A stretch of 64,000 bases of DNA from CBDFKF01 sp965248765. Its GTDB lineage: Bacteria > Pseudomonadota > Alphaproteobacteria > VGEJ01. Position numbers and translations under genes: made by a program. The notes under the pieces are model-generated. The model made no database searches and had not been told where the DNA came from. It worked only from the letters and a program-made list of their open reading frames with translations. How positions within the stretch are numbered: the stretch's first letter is position 1; the number at the start of each line of letters is the position of its first letter. This document shows, piece by piece, positions 34,617 to 43,660 of this stretch. The stretch spans positions 372,001 through 436,000 of the forward strand of contig CBDFKF010000004.1 of the NCBI GenBank assembly GCA_965248765.1, given 5' to 3'.

Positions 34617-35081
34617 ATGGCCATCACCCCCGAAGACGTCGTCTCCATCCTCACGCTCGCCGAGAACTCCTCGTGCGAATCCCTCGATATCGAGATCGGC
34701 GATTTCAAGCTGAGCTATCGCCAGTCGAGCCGGGCCTCGTCCGTGGTGCCGCTTGCCGACCCGGCAACACCCGCTCAGGCTGACGTCGCCGATGATGCGC
34801 CAGCGCCGACGGCCGAGGCCGCTCGCACCTGGAGTGCCGAGGCGGTCGAGATCACCGCACCGATGGTCGGCACCTTCTACCATGCACCGGCACCCGGCGA
34901 GCCGCCGTTCGTCGAGGTCGGGACCCCGGTCAAGGAGGACACGATCCTCTGCATCATCGAAGTCATGAAGGTGATGAACCCGATCAAGGCGGGATGCCTC
35001 GGCCGCGTCGCCCATATCGCGGTGGCGAACGCCGGCACGGTCGAGTTCGGTCAGCTCCTAATCGTCATCGAGCCCACCTGA
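34617..35081 (+). CDS. biotin carboxyl carrier protein (AccB-like)
   Basis: This 154-residue protein has an AccB-type layout: an N-terminal helical region, a Pro/Ala-rich linker (about residues 45-75) and a C-terminal biotinyl domain. The biotinylation site is K118 in EVMKVMN (the consensus is EAMKMMN), placed about 36 residues from the end as usual. Its start lies 13 bp after the carboxyltransferase stop, so the two probably act together. No biotin carboxylase gene is present here, so carboxylation of the biotin must depend on an enzyme encoded elsewhere. Confidence 0.88.
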   Translation: MAITPEDVVSILTLAENSSCESLDIEIGDFKLSYRQSSRASSVVPLADPATPAQADVADDAPAPTAEAARTWSAEAVEITAPMVGTFYHAPAPGEPPFVEVGTPVKEDTILCIIEVMKVMNPIKAGCLGRVAHIAVANAGTVEFGQLLIVIEPT

Positions 35082-35108
35082 TCGCGAACGACCCGATGCC
35101 GCCGCGCA

Positions 35109-35936
35109 TCAACCCTTAACGCACAGCGTCTCGATCGCGACCAGCGCGCCTGTCTCGTAGCCGGCCGCTGAGTTGCGCTGGGCCTCCGGCAGGTGATCGC
35201 CCATGACCAGCCGCGGGCTTAAGAGCGGCGGCCCGTCGCTGGCGATTTTCTCGAGCTGTCGCCGGTGGCCCGCGGCGTTCTCGGTCCTGCAGTCGTGGAA
35301 TCGCACGATCTCGAAGCCTGCGCCTTCGAGCCCCTCGCGCAGCGCGCCCGTCGTGATCAGATGACTGATGCCCGGTTGGCGCGCCCACGGCAGAGGGAAG
35401 CGCGGCGCCGGCCCCGGGCCGCGGGTGACGGCGGACATCATGAACCGCCCGCCGGGTCGAAGAACACGGGCCGCCTCGGCGTAGAAAGCGTCTTTATCGA
35501 CGATGTTCATGATGACGTATTGCGAATAGGCGAGATCGAAGCACGCATCCTCGAACGGCAGCGCGCAGGCATCGCCGCGCTCGATCCGTACCTTGTCGGT
35601 AAGCCCCGTGAGCTCGGTGAACGTCCGCCCGGCGGCACAGAACGCCGGCGAGATGTCGATCCCGGCCACCGCGCAGCCGTGGTGGGCAGCGAGCCATCGC
35701 GCCGGCCCACCGACGCCACAGCCGATATCGAGCACCCGCTCGCCCGCCTGCGGCGCGAGCACCTCAGCCAGAGCCTCGGTCGCCAGGTGGCCCCGTGCAT
35801 GAAGGTGATCGACCGGAGCAAGTGCATCAGGCGTCAGCCGGTCGGGATCGACGCCGCTGGCTCGGAGCGCGTCAAGCACCCTCTCCAGGATGCGGTCCTG
35901 GCCATAGTGCTCAAGGATGCTGGGTTCATCGGCCAT
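35109..35936 (-). CDS. class I SAM-dependent methyltransferase
   Basis: This 275-residue protein has motif I VLDIGCGVGGPARWLA near residue 70, GIDISP, and the post-I region RVLRPGGRF. The N-terminal VDHLHARGHLATEALAE segment resembles the sarcosine/dimethylglycine methyltransferase group, but UbiE-type C- or O-methylation is also possible. The ATG at 35936 was chosen because family homology starts there; the frame is open about 40 residues further. It converges with the BCCP gene and is divergent from the cyclase-domain gene. Confidence 0.85.
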   Translation of the reverse strand: MADEPSILEHYGQDRILERVLDALRASGVDPDRLTPDALAPVDHLHARGHLATEALAEVLAPQAGERVLDIGCGVGGPARWLAAHHGCAVAGIDISPAFCAAGRTFTELTGLTDKVRIERGDACALPFEDACFDLAYSQYVIMNIVDKDAFYAEAARVLRPGGRFMMSAVTRGPGPAPRFPLPWARQPGISHLITTGALREGLEGAGFEIVRFHDCRTENAAGHRRQLEKIASDGPPLLSPRLVMGDHLPEAQRNSAAGYETGALVAIETLCVKG

Positions 35937-35993
35937 GTCCGCCTCGCCGAGCCAAGCTAGCACACCGGCCGCGCACCTGCCGACGGCTCCTCT

Positions 35994-36020
35994 AAAACCC
36001 CTTGTTCGACATGGGGTTTT
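35994..36020. promoter_or_regulatory. inverted repeat AAAACCCC/GGGGTTTT between divergent genes
   Basis: AAAACCCC (35994-36001) and GGGGTTTT (36013-36020) enclose 11 nt in the 160-bp gap between divergent genes. The T4 ends give a weak terminator look on both strands, but the divergent setting favours an operator. Confidence 0.35.
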
Positions 36021-36095
36021 GCCGAATGGCAATCCTTTGCACGCCTTATCTACCCTGCCCATTGGGGAGGGTAGGCGGTACGAGGGCGGACTGGT

Positions 36096-37382
36096 TTGGC
36101 CAACGGTAGTTCACGCGTGGTCGCCATCCAGGCGACCGACGTCGTCGATTACGGGCGACTGATCGATTCCGACCTGATCGGGACGCTCGCCCGCATCCAA
36201 ACCCATCGCCGCGCGCTGATCGACCCGTTGATCGCGAAATGCGGCGGTCGTGTCGTCGGCACCCTCGGCGACAACTGGATTGCCGAGTTCAAGCAAGCGG
36301 CGGATGCCGTCCGCTGCTCGATCGGCCTCCAGACCGGCATGGCCAAGCGCAACGTGGATGTGCCGCCGGACAAGCGCGTGGCGTTCCGGGTCGGCGTCAA
36401 CGTCGGCGAGCTCACGGTGGAGGGCGATAAGATCAACGGCGCCGGCGTGGCGCACGCGACCGAGATGCTGGCGACCGCTACCGCCGGCGATATCCGCATT
36501 TCCGAGGCGGCGTTTGCTGAGGCCCGCACCGATCCCGCGCTGGGCCTCGATCGCTTTGCCACCGCGGGGTCCACCGAGGCGGACGGTAGCCTTCGCATCC
36601 CCATCCGCCAGCCGGCCTCCGTCGAGGCCCGCCCTAAACCGGATCCAACGCCGCAGCCGGGCCAGCCGAAGAAACCCGCGGCCACGCCCAAGGCCATCCC
36701 GACCCGCCGGCAGCGCCCCGCCTGGGCAGTTCAAGAGAAACCCAAGCGGCCGCCGCCTCGGGTCAGACCCGTCGAAGCCGCCGAGGACGAGACCGCCGAA
36801 ATTCCGACCCTCACCGGGCCGCCCGAGGAGCCCATCAGTATCGGCCGCTGGGCGCTCGGCCTCGGCGCGATCGGGATCGTTATCGCGGCGGCGGTCGCGT
36901 ACATCGCCGACTATGGTGATTCCGCCGATATCCTGGCGAACGCGCTTGAGGCGACCCAACGCCAGACCGCCCTGATCGGCAGCAATAGCGCCGAGATAGT
37001 CAGGCCTGAGCCGCCGGTGGTGGAGCAGCTCGGCGGCAGCGCCGTTGATTTCGCCGATCGCAGTGTCGAGACCGGATCCTTCGGCGAAGCAGAAGCGCGT
37101 CTCCTCGACGAGTATGACAGACGCAGCGCCGAGCTCGGCGGCGACCACTTATCCATGGCCGATGTCTTGAGTGGACTTGCTCACCTCTACAAGGCTCAGG
37201 GCCGCCACGACGAGGCGGCCCCACTGGTCGAACGCGCGCTCGGTATCCATGAGCGCGATCTCGCTCGTTCACTGGAGATCTATGCCTCCATCCTCGAGGA
37301 TACGGGGCGGGTCGACGAGGCGTGGGTGATCAAGCGACGTATCCGGGCGCTCGAGGCGCGCGCCGCCGAGGCTGGACCTTAG
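36096..37382 (+). CDS. degenerate class III cyclase-domain protein with one transmembrane helix and TPR-like tail
   Basis: This protein of about 428 residues has an N-terminal class III adenylate cyclase homology domain (about 8-170), a Pro/Lys/Arg-rich linker (about 180-245), one hydrophobic helix (ALGLGAIGIVIAAAVAYIA, about 251-269), and a C-terminal TPR-like region (LAHLYKAQGRHDEAAPLVERAL). The two metal Asp are kept (D15 and D59), but the Asn-Arg motif normally seen as VNVAARLE is VAHATEML, so catalysis is unlikely. It may serve as a nucleotide- or protein-binding membrane sensor. The start is uncertain: a TTG at 36096 after GAGGG, or a GTG near 36117. Confidence 0.75.
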   Translation: MANGSSRVVAIQATDVVDYGRLIDSDLIGTLARIQTHRRALIDPLIAKCGGRVVGTLGDNWIAEFKQAADAVRCSIGLQTGMAKRNVDVPPDKRVAFRVGVNVGELTVEGDKINGAGVAHATEMLATATAGDIRISEAAFAEARTDPALGLDRFATAGSTEADGSLRIPIRQPASVEARPKPDPTPQPGQPKKPAATPKAIPTRRQRPAWAVQEKPKRPPPRVRPVEAAEDETAEIPTLTGPPEEPISIGRWALGLGAIGIVIAAAVAYIADYGDSADILANALEATQRQTALIGSNSAEIVRPEPPVVEQLGGSAVDFADRSVETGSFGEAEARLLDEYDRRSAELGGDHLSMADVLSGLAHLYKAQGRHDEAAPLVERALGIHERDLARSLEIYASILEDTGRVDEAWVIKRRIRALEARAAEAGP

Positions 37383-37386
37383 CCGA

Positions 37387-39012
37387 TCAGCGGAACATCT
37401 CGGGCGCTGCCTGCACGGCATCGGCGCTCCAGATCGCCAACAGCTTGCCGCGGAACGGCGACAGGTACACCGGCGTCACGCCGGGATCAGGCAGCCGGCC
37501 CCACTTGTGTTCGGCGATGACCTGGCCGGTAGGGTGAGCCGCGATCCAGGCCGCTCCCTCTCCCGTCGCGATCTCCTCGATCGGTTGCTCGAGCCGGCCG
37601 AGGAAGTGGAACTGGCCATGATAGGTCTTGACGAAGGCCAGCGGCACGTCTGCCACCTGCCAATCCCGCATCAGCGTCGCCACGTCCCGTACATCGTAGA
37701 GTGGCGCGGCCGCCGGCATGACAAACAGATGAATGGCCGCGACCAGCGCCACCGATTGTGCGGCGAGCCAGCGGGCCGTCGCTTCCGGCCGCGCCTGCGG
37801 CACCATCATCGCGGCGCCAAGCACAACGATGATCAGTGGCGCGTACCAAGGGATCTCCGCGAACCAGGTCGGTGCCAGATTGGCACGGCCCACATCCCAC
37901 ATGCCGGCGGCGAGCACGACGCCCAGCACAGCCACGACGACGGCTGGCACCGCCTGCGACCAGCGACCCCGCCGCCGCAGGCCGGCGATCAGCCGCGCCG
38001 CGACCAACGCGAACGCCGGCATTAGCGGGATCAGGTAATGCGGTTGCTTGCCACTGATGAGACTGAGGATGACCAGGCCGCCGATGGACCAGGCGAGCCC
38101 AAGCCGCAAGCCGGGGTCGGCGCCGAGCCCCCTGCCCTGCCCGGTACCGCGCCACACGCTCGGCCATATCACCCACGGGCTCAACAGCAGCGGTAGGGCC
38201 GCGGCATACCACCAGAACGGCCGCTCGTGGGCGAACGAGGCAACGATCCGGCCGCTCGTCTGGCTCCACAGGATGGCATTGGCGTAGGCCTCGCCGCCCG
38301 CGGCCGCCGCTGGCAGCGCCCAGGCAAGAGCGATGCCGACGCCGAGCGCGAGGCCGACTAACGCGCCCGTATACCACCGGAGCCAGCCACCCGGCGGACG
38401 GGCGGAAAGCCACGACGGCGCCAGCACGGCCACGGGCAGCGTGAAGACCAGTATCACCGGTCCCTTAGCCAGAACACCGAGGCCAATCCCGAGCCCAAAC
38501 AGCGCCCACCCATGCCATGGCCGACGCACCGCCGTGACCACGCCGCCGACGCTGACGAGCGCGCAAAAGGCGACCAGCACGTCGTACATCGTCATCGTGC
38601 CCATCACCGCCCACAGCCAGGCGCCGCTGAGAAGCCAGGGCACCAGCGCCGCAGTCTCGCTGTGGTCCGGCCACAGCCGTCGGCCCAGGCGGTAGGCAAG
38701 AAAGGCGGTGCCCAGCGCGGTGAGCGGCGATACCAGCCGTGGCCACCACTCGTTGACGCCCAGGACCCACCAACCGAGGTTGATCAGCCAGAACAGAAGC
38801 GGTGGCTTGTGGCTATACGGCTCGCCCTTGAAGTGCGGCACCAGGACATCGCCGTTCAGCCACATCTCCCAGGCAACCGCCAGCGACCGGGTCTCGATCA
38901 GCGGCCACAGCGGTCGAGTAGCGAGCACTATGACCATGAGCGCCAGCCACAGGCCGGTCCAGCCGAGCACATCCAGCGCCGCCCGGCCGTCCGATCCGGC
39001 ACGCACGGTCAC
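37387..39012 (-). CDS. ArnT/PMT-like glycosyltransferase (family 39/83)
   Basis: This 541-residue integral membrane protein has about 11-12 hydrophobic segments and the lipid-sugar transferase N-terminal loop ETRSLAVAWEMWLNGDVLVP with GEPYSHKPPL, the usual ArnT-type acidic loop and motif. Such enzymes move sugar from a polyprenyl-phosphate carrier to lipid A or proteins at the periplasmic side. The start is the ATG at 39012. It converges with the cyclase-domain gene (5 bp apart) and lies 59 bp beyond the reductase gene on the same strand. The target is unknown. Confidence 0.85.
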   Translation of the reverse strand: MTVRAGSDGRAALDVLGWTGLWLALMVIVLATRPLWPLIETRSLAVAWEMWLNGDVLVPHFKGEPYSHKPPLLFWLINLGWWVLGVNEWWPRLVSPLTALGTAFLAYRLGRRLWPDHSETAALVPWLLSGAWLWAVMGTMTMYDVLVAFCALVSVGGVVTAVRRPWHGWALFGLGIGLGVLAKGPVILVFTLPVAVLAPSWLSARPPGGWLRWYTGALVGLALGVGIALAWALPAAAAGGEAYANAILWSQTSGRIVASFAHERPFWWYAAALPLLLSPWVIWPSVWRGTGQGRGLGADPGLRLGLAWSIGGLVILSLISGKQPHYLIPLMPAFALVAARLIAGLRRRGRWSQAVPAVVVAVLGVVLAAGMWDVGRANLAPTWFAEIPWYAPLIIVVLGAAMMVPQARPEATARWLAAQSVALVAAIHLFVMPAAAPLYDVRDVATLMRDWQVADVPLAFVKTYHGQFHFLGRLEQPIEEIATGEGAAWIAAHPTGQVIAEHKWGRLPDPGVTPVYLSPFRGKLLAIWSADAVQAAPEMFR

Positions 39013-39070
39013 GCCGCCGCGGGCTTGAGCTGATGCCGTACGACGAGGCCAACCGATGGCGCGCCCCGCA

Positions 39071-40084
39071 TCAATCGCCCACCTTGATCATTAACTTGCC
39101 GAGGTTCTCTCCGGTGAACAGGCGCAGAAGCGTCTCAGGAAACGCCGCAACACCGCCGTCGACGATATCGTCGCGGCATTTGAGCGAGCCGTCCGTCCGC
39201 CACGCTGCGAGTTCCTTGAGCATCGCGGGCCATTGATCGCGGTAGTTCCAATAGATAAAGCCTTCCATGCGCGCACTACGGATCAATAGCGTGAGGTAGT
39301 TGTGCGGGCCCTCGATCGGCGAGGTGAGGTTGTATTGCGAGATTGCCCCGCAGATCACCACGCGGGCGTGCATGTTGATATGCGCGAGGGCAGCGTCCAG
39401 CGCCCCACCGCCGACGTTGTCGAAGAACACGTCGACTCCGTCCGGGCATGTCCTGGCCACGGCCGCGGTAAGGTCTTCGTCCTTGTAGTCGATGGTGGCA
39501 TCGAACCCGAGCTCATCGACGAGGTAAGCACACTTGGCCGGTCCGCCCGCGATGCCGACGGCGCGGCTGCCCCTGATCTTGGCGATCTGGCCGACGTGGG
39601 CGCCGACCGAGCCGGCAGCGCCCGATACGAGAACCGTCTCACCCCGCTGCGGTCGTCCGATCTCGATCAGCCCGCTATACGCGGTCAGGCCGGCAATGCC
39701 GAGGGTGTTGAGATAAGCCTCGGGTGGCGCCAAGTCGATATCCGCCTTCATCAACCGGCTGCCGTCGGAGATCGCATATTCCTGCACGCCGTCCAGGCCA
39801 GCAACGAAATCGCCGACCCCGAAACTCGGATTCTCGCTCGCGATCACCTCGCCGACCGTCAAGGCCCGCATCACCTCGCCCAGGCCAACCGGCGGCACGT
39901 AAGACGGCCGGTCGTTCATCCATCCGCGCATCGCTGGGTCGACTGAGATGTAACGCACCTTGACCAGCACATCGCCCGGACCCGGATCGGCGACCGCTTC
40001 TTCGGTCAGCTCCCAATCGCTCGGCTTCGGCAAGCCCGTTGGACGAGCCACTAGCCTGATTTGGTGATTAACAGTGTTGGTCAT
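39071..40084 (-). CDS. NADP-dependent oxidoreductase, zinc-free MDR (CurA/leukotriene B4 dehydrogenase-like)
   Basis: This 337-residue medium-chain reductase has the NADP loop SGAAGSVGAHVGQIA near residues 152-166 and no Cys/His zinc set. The conserved start (RLVARPTGLPKPSDW) and DPAMRGWM segment place it with the curcumin/2-alkenal reductase group, which reduces alpha,beta-unsaturated ketones. The ATG at 40084 follows GGGGAGGCGGAG. It is divergent from the OsmC gene at 40303 and may be part of a reactive-electrophile defence set with it. Confidence 0.88.
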   Translation of the reverse strand: MTNTVNHQIRLVARPTGLPKPSDWELTEEAVADPGPGDVLVKVRYISVDPAMRGWMNDRPSYVPPVGLGEVMRALTVGEVIASENPSFGVGDFVAGLDGVQEYAISDGSRLMKADIDLAPPEAYLNTLGIAGLTAYSGLIEIGRPQRGETVLVSGAAGSVGAHVGQIAKIRGSRAVGIAGGPAKCAYLVDELGFDATIDYKDEDLTAAVARTCPDGVDVFFDNVGGGALDAALAHINMHARVVICGAISQYNLTSPIEGPHNYLTLLIRSARMEGFIYWNYRDQWPAMLKELAAWRTDGSLKCRDDIVDGGVAAFPETLLRLFTGENLGKLMIKVGD

Positions 40085-40302
40085 CTCCGCCTCCCCCGCC
40101 CGAGCCTGGACATGCATGTCCGAACCGATACAAGGATGTCGATTGGCCGAGTCCGTGTCCAACGGCGCCGGGTGGCCAACGCGATGTCTCTTGACTCAGG
40201 GGCTGCGGATTCTACGCTTTCCCTACCTCCGCCCGATCAGGGAGGGCGGCCATCATTTGTTTTGCCGCGGCGCCCCAACACGGGGCAGAGGGGAACAAGC
40301 CA

Positions 40303-40863
40303 ATGGCGACGTCCGAAACCACAGTAAACAATGGCGTTAACGTCAAAGCTCTGCTCGGCGCGCGCGCAGCGCTGACCGAGACACCCGAGGGCGCCCAGTT
40401 CACGTGGCGGGCGACCTGCCTGTGGGAGAACGGCACGCACAGTCACTCGACCGTGGAGGGATACTTCGGTCTTGGCGAGGAGCAGCAACACAAGACCACG
40501 TTCCACTTCGACGCCGATCACCCGGAAGTCTTTGCCTCCGAAGATAATGGTGCGACCCCCGTCGAGTACGTCCTGGTCGGCCTCGCCAGTTGCCTGACTG
40601 CCGGCGTGGCGGCCGTCGCCCAACACCGAGAGGTCCAGTTGCGCTCGGTCTCGGCGACGATCGAAGGTGGTATGGATATCCAAGGCATCCTTGGCATCGA
40701 CTCAGATGTCCGTAACGGTTTCGACGGCATCAAGGTCACCTACAACATCGATGCCGATGCTTCGCTCGACGACATCAAGGCGATCGTCGCCCAGTCGCAG
40801 AAGCGCTCGGCCGTGTACGACATCGTCACCAACCCGACCAACGTCACCGTCGAGGTCAACTGA
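40303..40863 (+). CDS. OsmC-family protein
   Basis: This 186-residue OsmC-family protein has the first Cys in GLASCLTAGV near residue 96. The second Cys expected before the final strand is not present (QKRSAVYDIVTNP), so the classical two-cysteine peroxidase cycle is doubtful; this is seen in several OsmC subgroups. The ATG follows AGAGGGGAACAAGCC. The monooxygenase gene begins 30 bp after its stop, suggesting an operon. The protein is distinct from the OsmC-like protein at 30460. Confidence 0.87.
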   Translation: MATSETTVNNGVNVKALLGARAALTETPEGAQFTWRATCLWENGTHSHSTVEGYFGLGEEQQHKTTFHFDADHPEVFASEDNGATPVEYVLVGLASCLTAGVAAVAQHREVQLRSVSATIEGGMDIQGILGIDSDVRNGFDGIKVTYNIDADASLDDIKAIVAQSQKRSAVYDIVTNPTNVTVEVN

Positions 40864-40893
40864 GCCAAGGGCCCATCTCGCGTTACCGGCGGG

Positions 40894-42156
40894 ATGGGAC
40901 CCGTTCGCACGACCACCGTCGTCATCGGTGCGGGACAGTCCGGTCTCGCCATGAGCCGGTGCCTCGCCGAGCGCTCGATCGATCACGTGGTCATCGAGCG
41001 CGGCGAGGTCGCCAACTCATGGCGAACCGAACGCTGGGACTCGCTCCGGCTGCTCACGCCCAACTGGCAGAGCCGACTGCCCGGCTTTGGTTACCAGGGC
41101 GATGATCCCGACGGGTACCGGACCATGCCGGAAACCATCGAGTTCATCGACCGGTACGCCCAGATGATCTCCGCCCCGGTGCGGACCCGGACCACCGTCA
41201 GGTCCGTGCAGAGCGACGATTCGGGCTATCTCGTGGTCACGGACCAGGGCGACTGGCGCGGCCCGACGGTGGTGCTCGCGACCGGAGCGTGCAACATCCC
41301 GCGAGTGCCAGTCCTCGCCGAAGCGGTGCCGCCCGGGATTGCGACCCTCACGCCCGATAAGTACCGCAACCCCGACCAGCTCGATGAGGGTGGCGTGCTA
41401 ATCGTCGGGGCATCGGCGACCGGTACCCAGCTCGCCGATGAGATCCACCGCTCAGGCCGCCCGGTGACCCTTTCGGTCGGCGAACACATCCGGGCACCGC
41501 GGGTCTACCGGGGCCGCGATATCGAGTGGTGGATGGACCGCGCCGGCGTGCTCGACGAGCGCTACGACGAGGTCGACGACATCACCCGAGCGCGCAAAGT
41601 CCCGTCACTCCAGCTGGCCGGCTCTGACGAGCGGCTGACCCTCGACCTCAATACGCTCACCGCCATCGGCGTGAAACTGGTCGGTCGCCTCGCCGGCATC
41701 AACGATGGTGCGGCGCAGTTCTCAGGCTCGCTCCGCAACCAGTGCGCGCTCTCGGACCTCAAGATGAACCGCCTCCTCAACACCATCGATGAGTGGGCGA
41801 CCGAGCACGGCCTCGATGACGAGGTACCGCCCCCGCACCGCCTGCCCCCGACCGAGGTCGATGATGCCCCACTCCTGACGATGGACCTCAGCCCCGGTGC
41901 GATACGAACGATCATCTGGGCCACCGGCTTCCGCCCCGACTACACCTGGCTCGACGTGCCGGTCCTCGATCGCAAGGGCCAGATCCGCCACGACGGCGGC
42001 ATCGTCGAGGCGCCCGGCATGTACCTCATGGGCATGCAGTTCCTGCGCCGCCGCAAGTCCGCCCTCATCGACGGCGCGGGCGATGATGCCCGCGATCTAA
42101 CCGACCATCTCACCTCCTACCTCGACGGCCGGCCGGCAGGCAGGGCCCCTTCTTGA
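40894..42156 (+). CDS. flavin-containing monooxygenase-like (FAD/NADPH) oxidoreductase
   Basis: This 420-residue protein has an FAD loop VIGAGQSGLAMSR near residue 10, a second dinucleotide loop IVGASATGTQLADE near residue 170, and the late ATGFRPDYTWLD motif typical of FMO/CzcO-type enzymes. The WDSLRLLTPNW segment is common to this group. It may oxygenate N or S atoms of a small molecule. It is in line with the OsmC gene upstream and the binding-protein gene downstream. The ATG at 40894 has only a weak ribosome site (CCGGCGGG). Confidence 0.85.
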   Translation: MGPVRTTTVVIGAGQSGLAMSRCLAERSIDHVVIERGEVANSWRTERWDSLRLLTPNWQSRLPGFGYQGDDPDGYRTMPETIEFIDRYAQMISAPVRTRTTVRSVQSDDSGYLVVTDQGDWRGPTVVLATGACNIPRVPVLAEAVPPGIATLTPDKYRNPDQLDEGGVLIVGASATGTQLADEIHRSGRPVTLSVGEHIRAPRVYRGRDIEWWMDRAGVLDERYDEVDDITRARKVPSLQLAGSDERLTLDLNTLTAIGVKLVGRLAGINDGAAQFSGSLRNQCALSDLKMNRLLNTIDEWATEHGLDDEVPPPHRLPPTEVDDAPLLTMDLSPGAIRTIIWATGFRPDYTWLDVPVLDRKGQIRHDGGIVEAPGMYLMGMQFLRRRKSALIDGAGDDARDLTDHLTSYLDGRPAGRAPS

Positions 42157-42288
42157 CTCGACATCGCGCATCGTCGAAGGCGGCGTCTCGACCGGTCGGA
42201 CGCTCTCGACAGCCACTGCCCCCGCCGTTATCCTCTCGGCTGGTGCGTTCGGGGCCCGGACGCGCATAACGACAAGGGAGGAAGCACA

Positions 42289-43512
42289 ATGAAAAGACTG
42301 AGTGCATGTCTCGCCGCGGCCGTATTCGGCCTAGCGCTCGGTACATCGAACCAGGCTGCCGCCGACGACAAGGAGGTGGTCATCGGCTTCGCCATCGCGT
42401 TTAGCGGCTGGATGAGCCAATACGACGGGCCGCCGTTCCAAGGTGCGGAGCTGGCGATCGAGGAGTTCAACGCCGAGGGCGGTATCCTTGGCCACAAGAT
42501 TCGCGCGGTGACGGCGGATACGAAAACCGACACCGTTCAGGGCGCCAAGGCCGGTGCCGACGTGGTCGCCCAGGGCGCGCAGTTCATGTTCGTCTCCTGC
42601 GATTACGACATGGGGGCTCCGGCGGCCACCGTGGCCAACGAGCACAACATGATCTCGATCTCGCCGTGCGCATCGGACGCCAAGATGGGTGTCCAGGGAA
42701 TCGGCCCTTATGCCTTCACGCTCAACACCTATGGCCAGGGTGAAGGCGCCGGCATGGCCAAATTCGCGTACAGGGACTTGGGCAAGAGCAAGGCTTACCT
42801 GTTGCTGGATGCCTCGATCGAATACGACAAGAGCATCTGCCACGGCTTCCTGGAGCAGTGGAAGGACTTCGGTCTAGAGGTAATCGGCGTCGACTCCTAC
42901 ATGCAGGAAGACGCCTCCATCGCCTCGCAGATCACGCGCTACAAGCAGCTCGCCGCCGACCGGGGCGAGCCCGACTTCCTGTACATCTGCTCCTATGACG
43001 TTGGCGCGGTGAGCGCGATCCGGCAGATCCGCGGCGCCGGCATCGACGTGGCGATCGGCGGTGGCGATTCGATGGACGGCGATTACTGGGTCGAGGGCAT
43101 TCCTGGCTTGAGCGATCATTACCAGGCCTCGTTCGGCTCGATCTGGGGCGACGATCCGCGTCCCGAGGTGAACGCGTTCTTCGAGAAATTCTCGGCCAAG
43201 TATGGGACGGCATCGACGTCTTTCCCGCTCAACGGCTACAGCGTGATCCAGATGCTTAAGGTCGCGATAGAACGGGCCGGCTCGTTCGACTCGGACGCCG
43301 TCCTCGCCGAGATGAACAAGTTCGATAAGGAGCCTTTGCTGTGGGGTCCAACGACCTACACCGCGGATACCCACATCGATCTTACGCACGTGCTGACGAT
43401 TCAACAGATCCAGAACGGAAAGGGCAGCTTTGCTGGCTACGGCGGTGCTGAGAATCCGCCCCCCCTGCAGCTGATCTTCCCCGACTTCACAGAAGATCTG
43501 TACGACAACTAG
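42289..43512 (+). CDS. ABC transporter binding protein, LivK/amide-urea type
   Basis: This 407-residue secreted type I periplasmic-binding protein has a signal peptide (MKRLSACLAAAVFGLALG, cleavage near QAAADD) and the family features GFAIAFSGWMSQYDG, GAELAIEEFNAEGGILG and a hinge region. It starts with a strong site (AAGGGAGGAAGC). Two permease genes follow at 43661 and 44575, but no LivG/LivF ATPases are seen in the window. A terminator-like hairpin lies between it and the permeases. The ligand could be a branched-chain amino acid, amide, urea or aromatic acid. Confidence 0.87.
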   Translation: MKRLSACLAAAVFGLALGTSNQAAADDKEVVIGFAIAFSGWMSQYDGPPFQGAELAIEEFNAEGGILGHKIRAVTADTKTDTVQGAKAGADVVAQGAQFMFVSCDYDMGAPAATVANEHNMISISPCASDAKMGVQGIGPYAFTLNTYGQGEGAGMAKFAYRDLGKSKAYLLLDASIEYDKSICHGFLEQWKDFGLEVIGVDSYMQEDASIASQITRYKQLAADRGEPDFLYICSYDVGAVSAIRQIRGAGIDVAIGGGDSMDGDYWVEGIPGLSDHYQASFGSIWGDDPRPEVNAFFEKFSAKYGTASTSFPLNGYSVIQMLKVAIERAGSFDSDAVLAEMNKFDKEPLLWGPTTYTADTHIDLTHVLTIQQIQNGKGSFAGYGGAENPPPLQLIFPDFTEDLYDN

Positions 43513-43523
43513 ACCGATCAAAC

Positions 43524-43570
43524 GGGGCCAAACTCGTCACGCATGGCGGGCTTGGCCCCTCGCCTTTTTT
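43524..43570 (+). terminator. hairpin plus T6 after the LivK-like gene
   Basis: GGGGCCAA (43524-43531) pairs with TTGGCCCC (43552-43559) around a 20-nt loop, and a run of six T lies at 43565-43570. It is placed to lower expression of the permeases relative to the binding protein, or to end the binding-protein transcript. Confidence 0.55.
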
Positions 43571-43660
43571 GCTCACGACGTTTCCGCGACGATTGGCGCT
43601 CCGTGATTCACTGGCAGGGGCGTTGATCGCCGCGTGAAACGCGGGCGCTAAGGGGACGCC

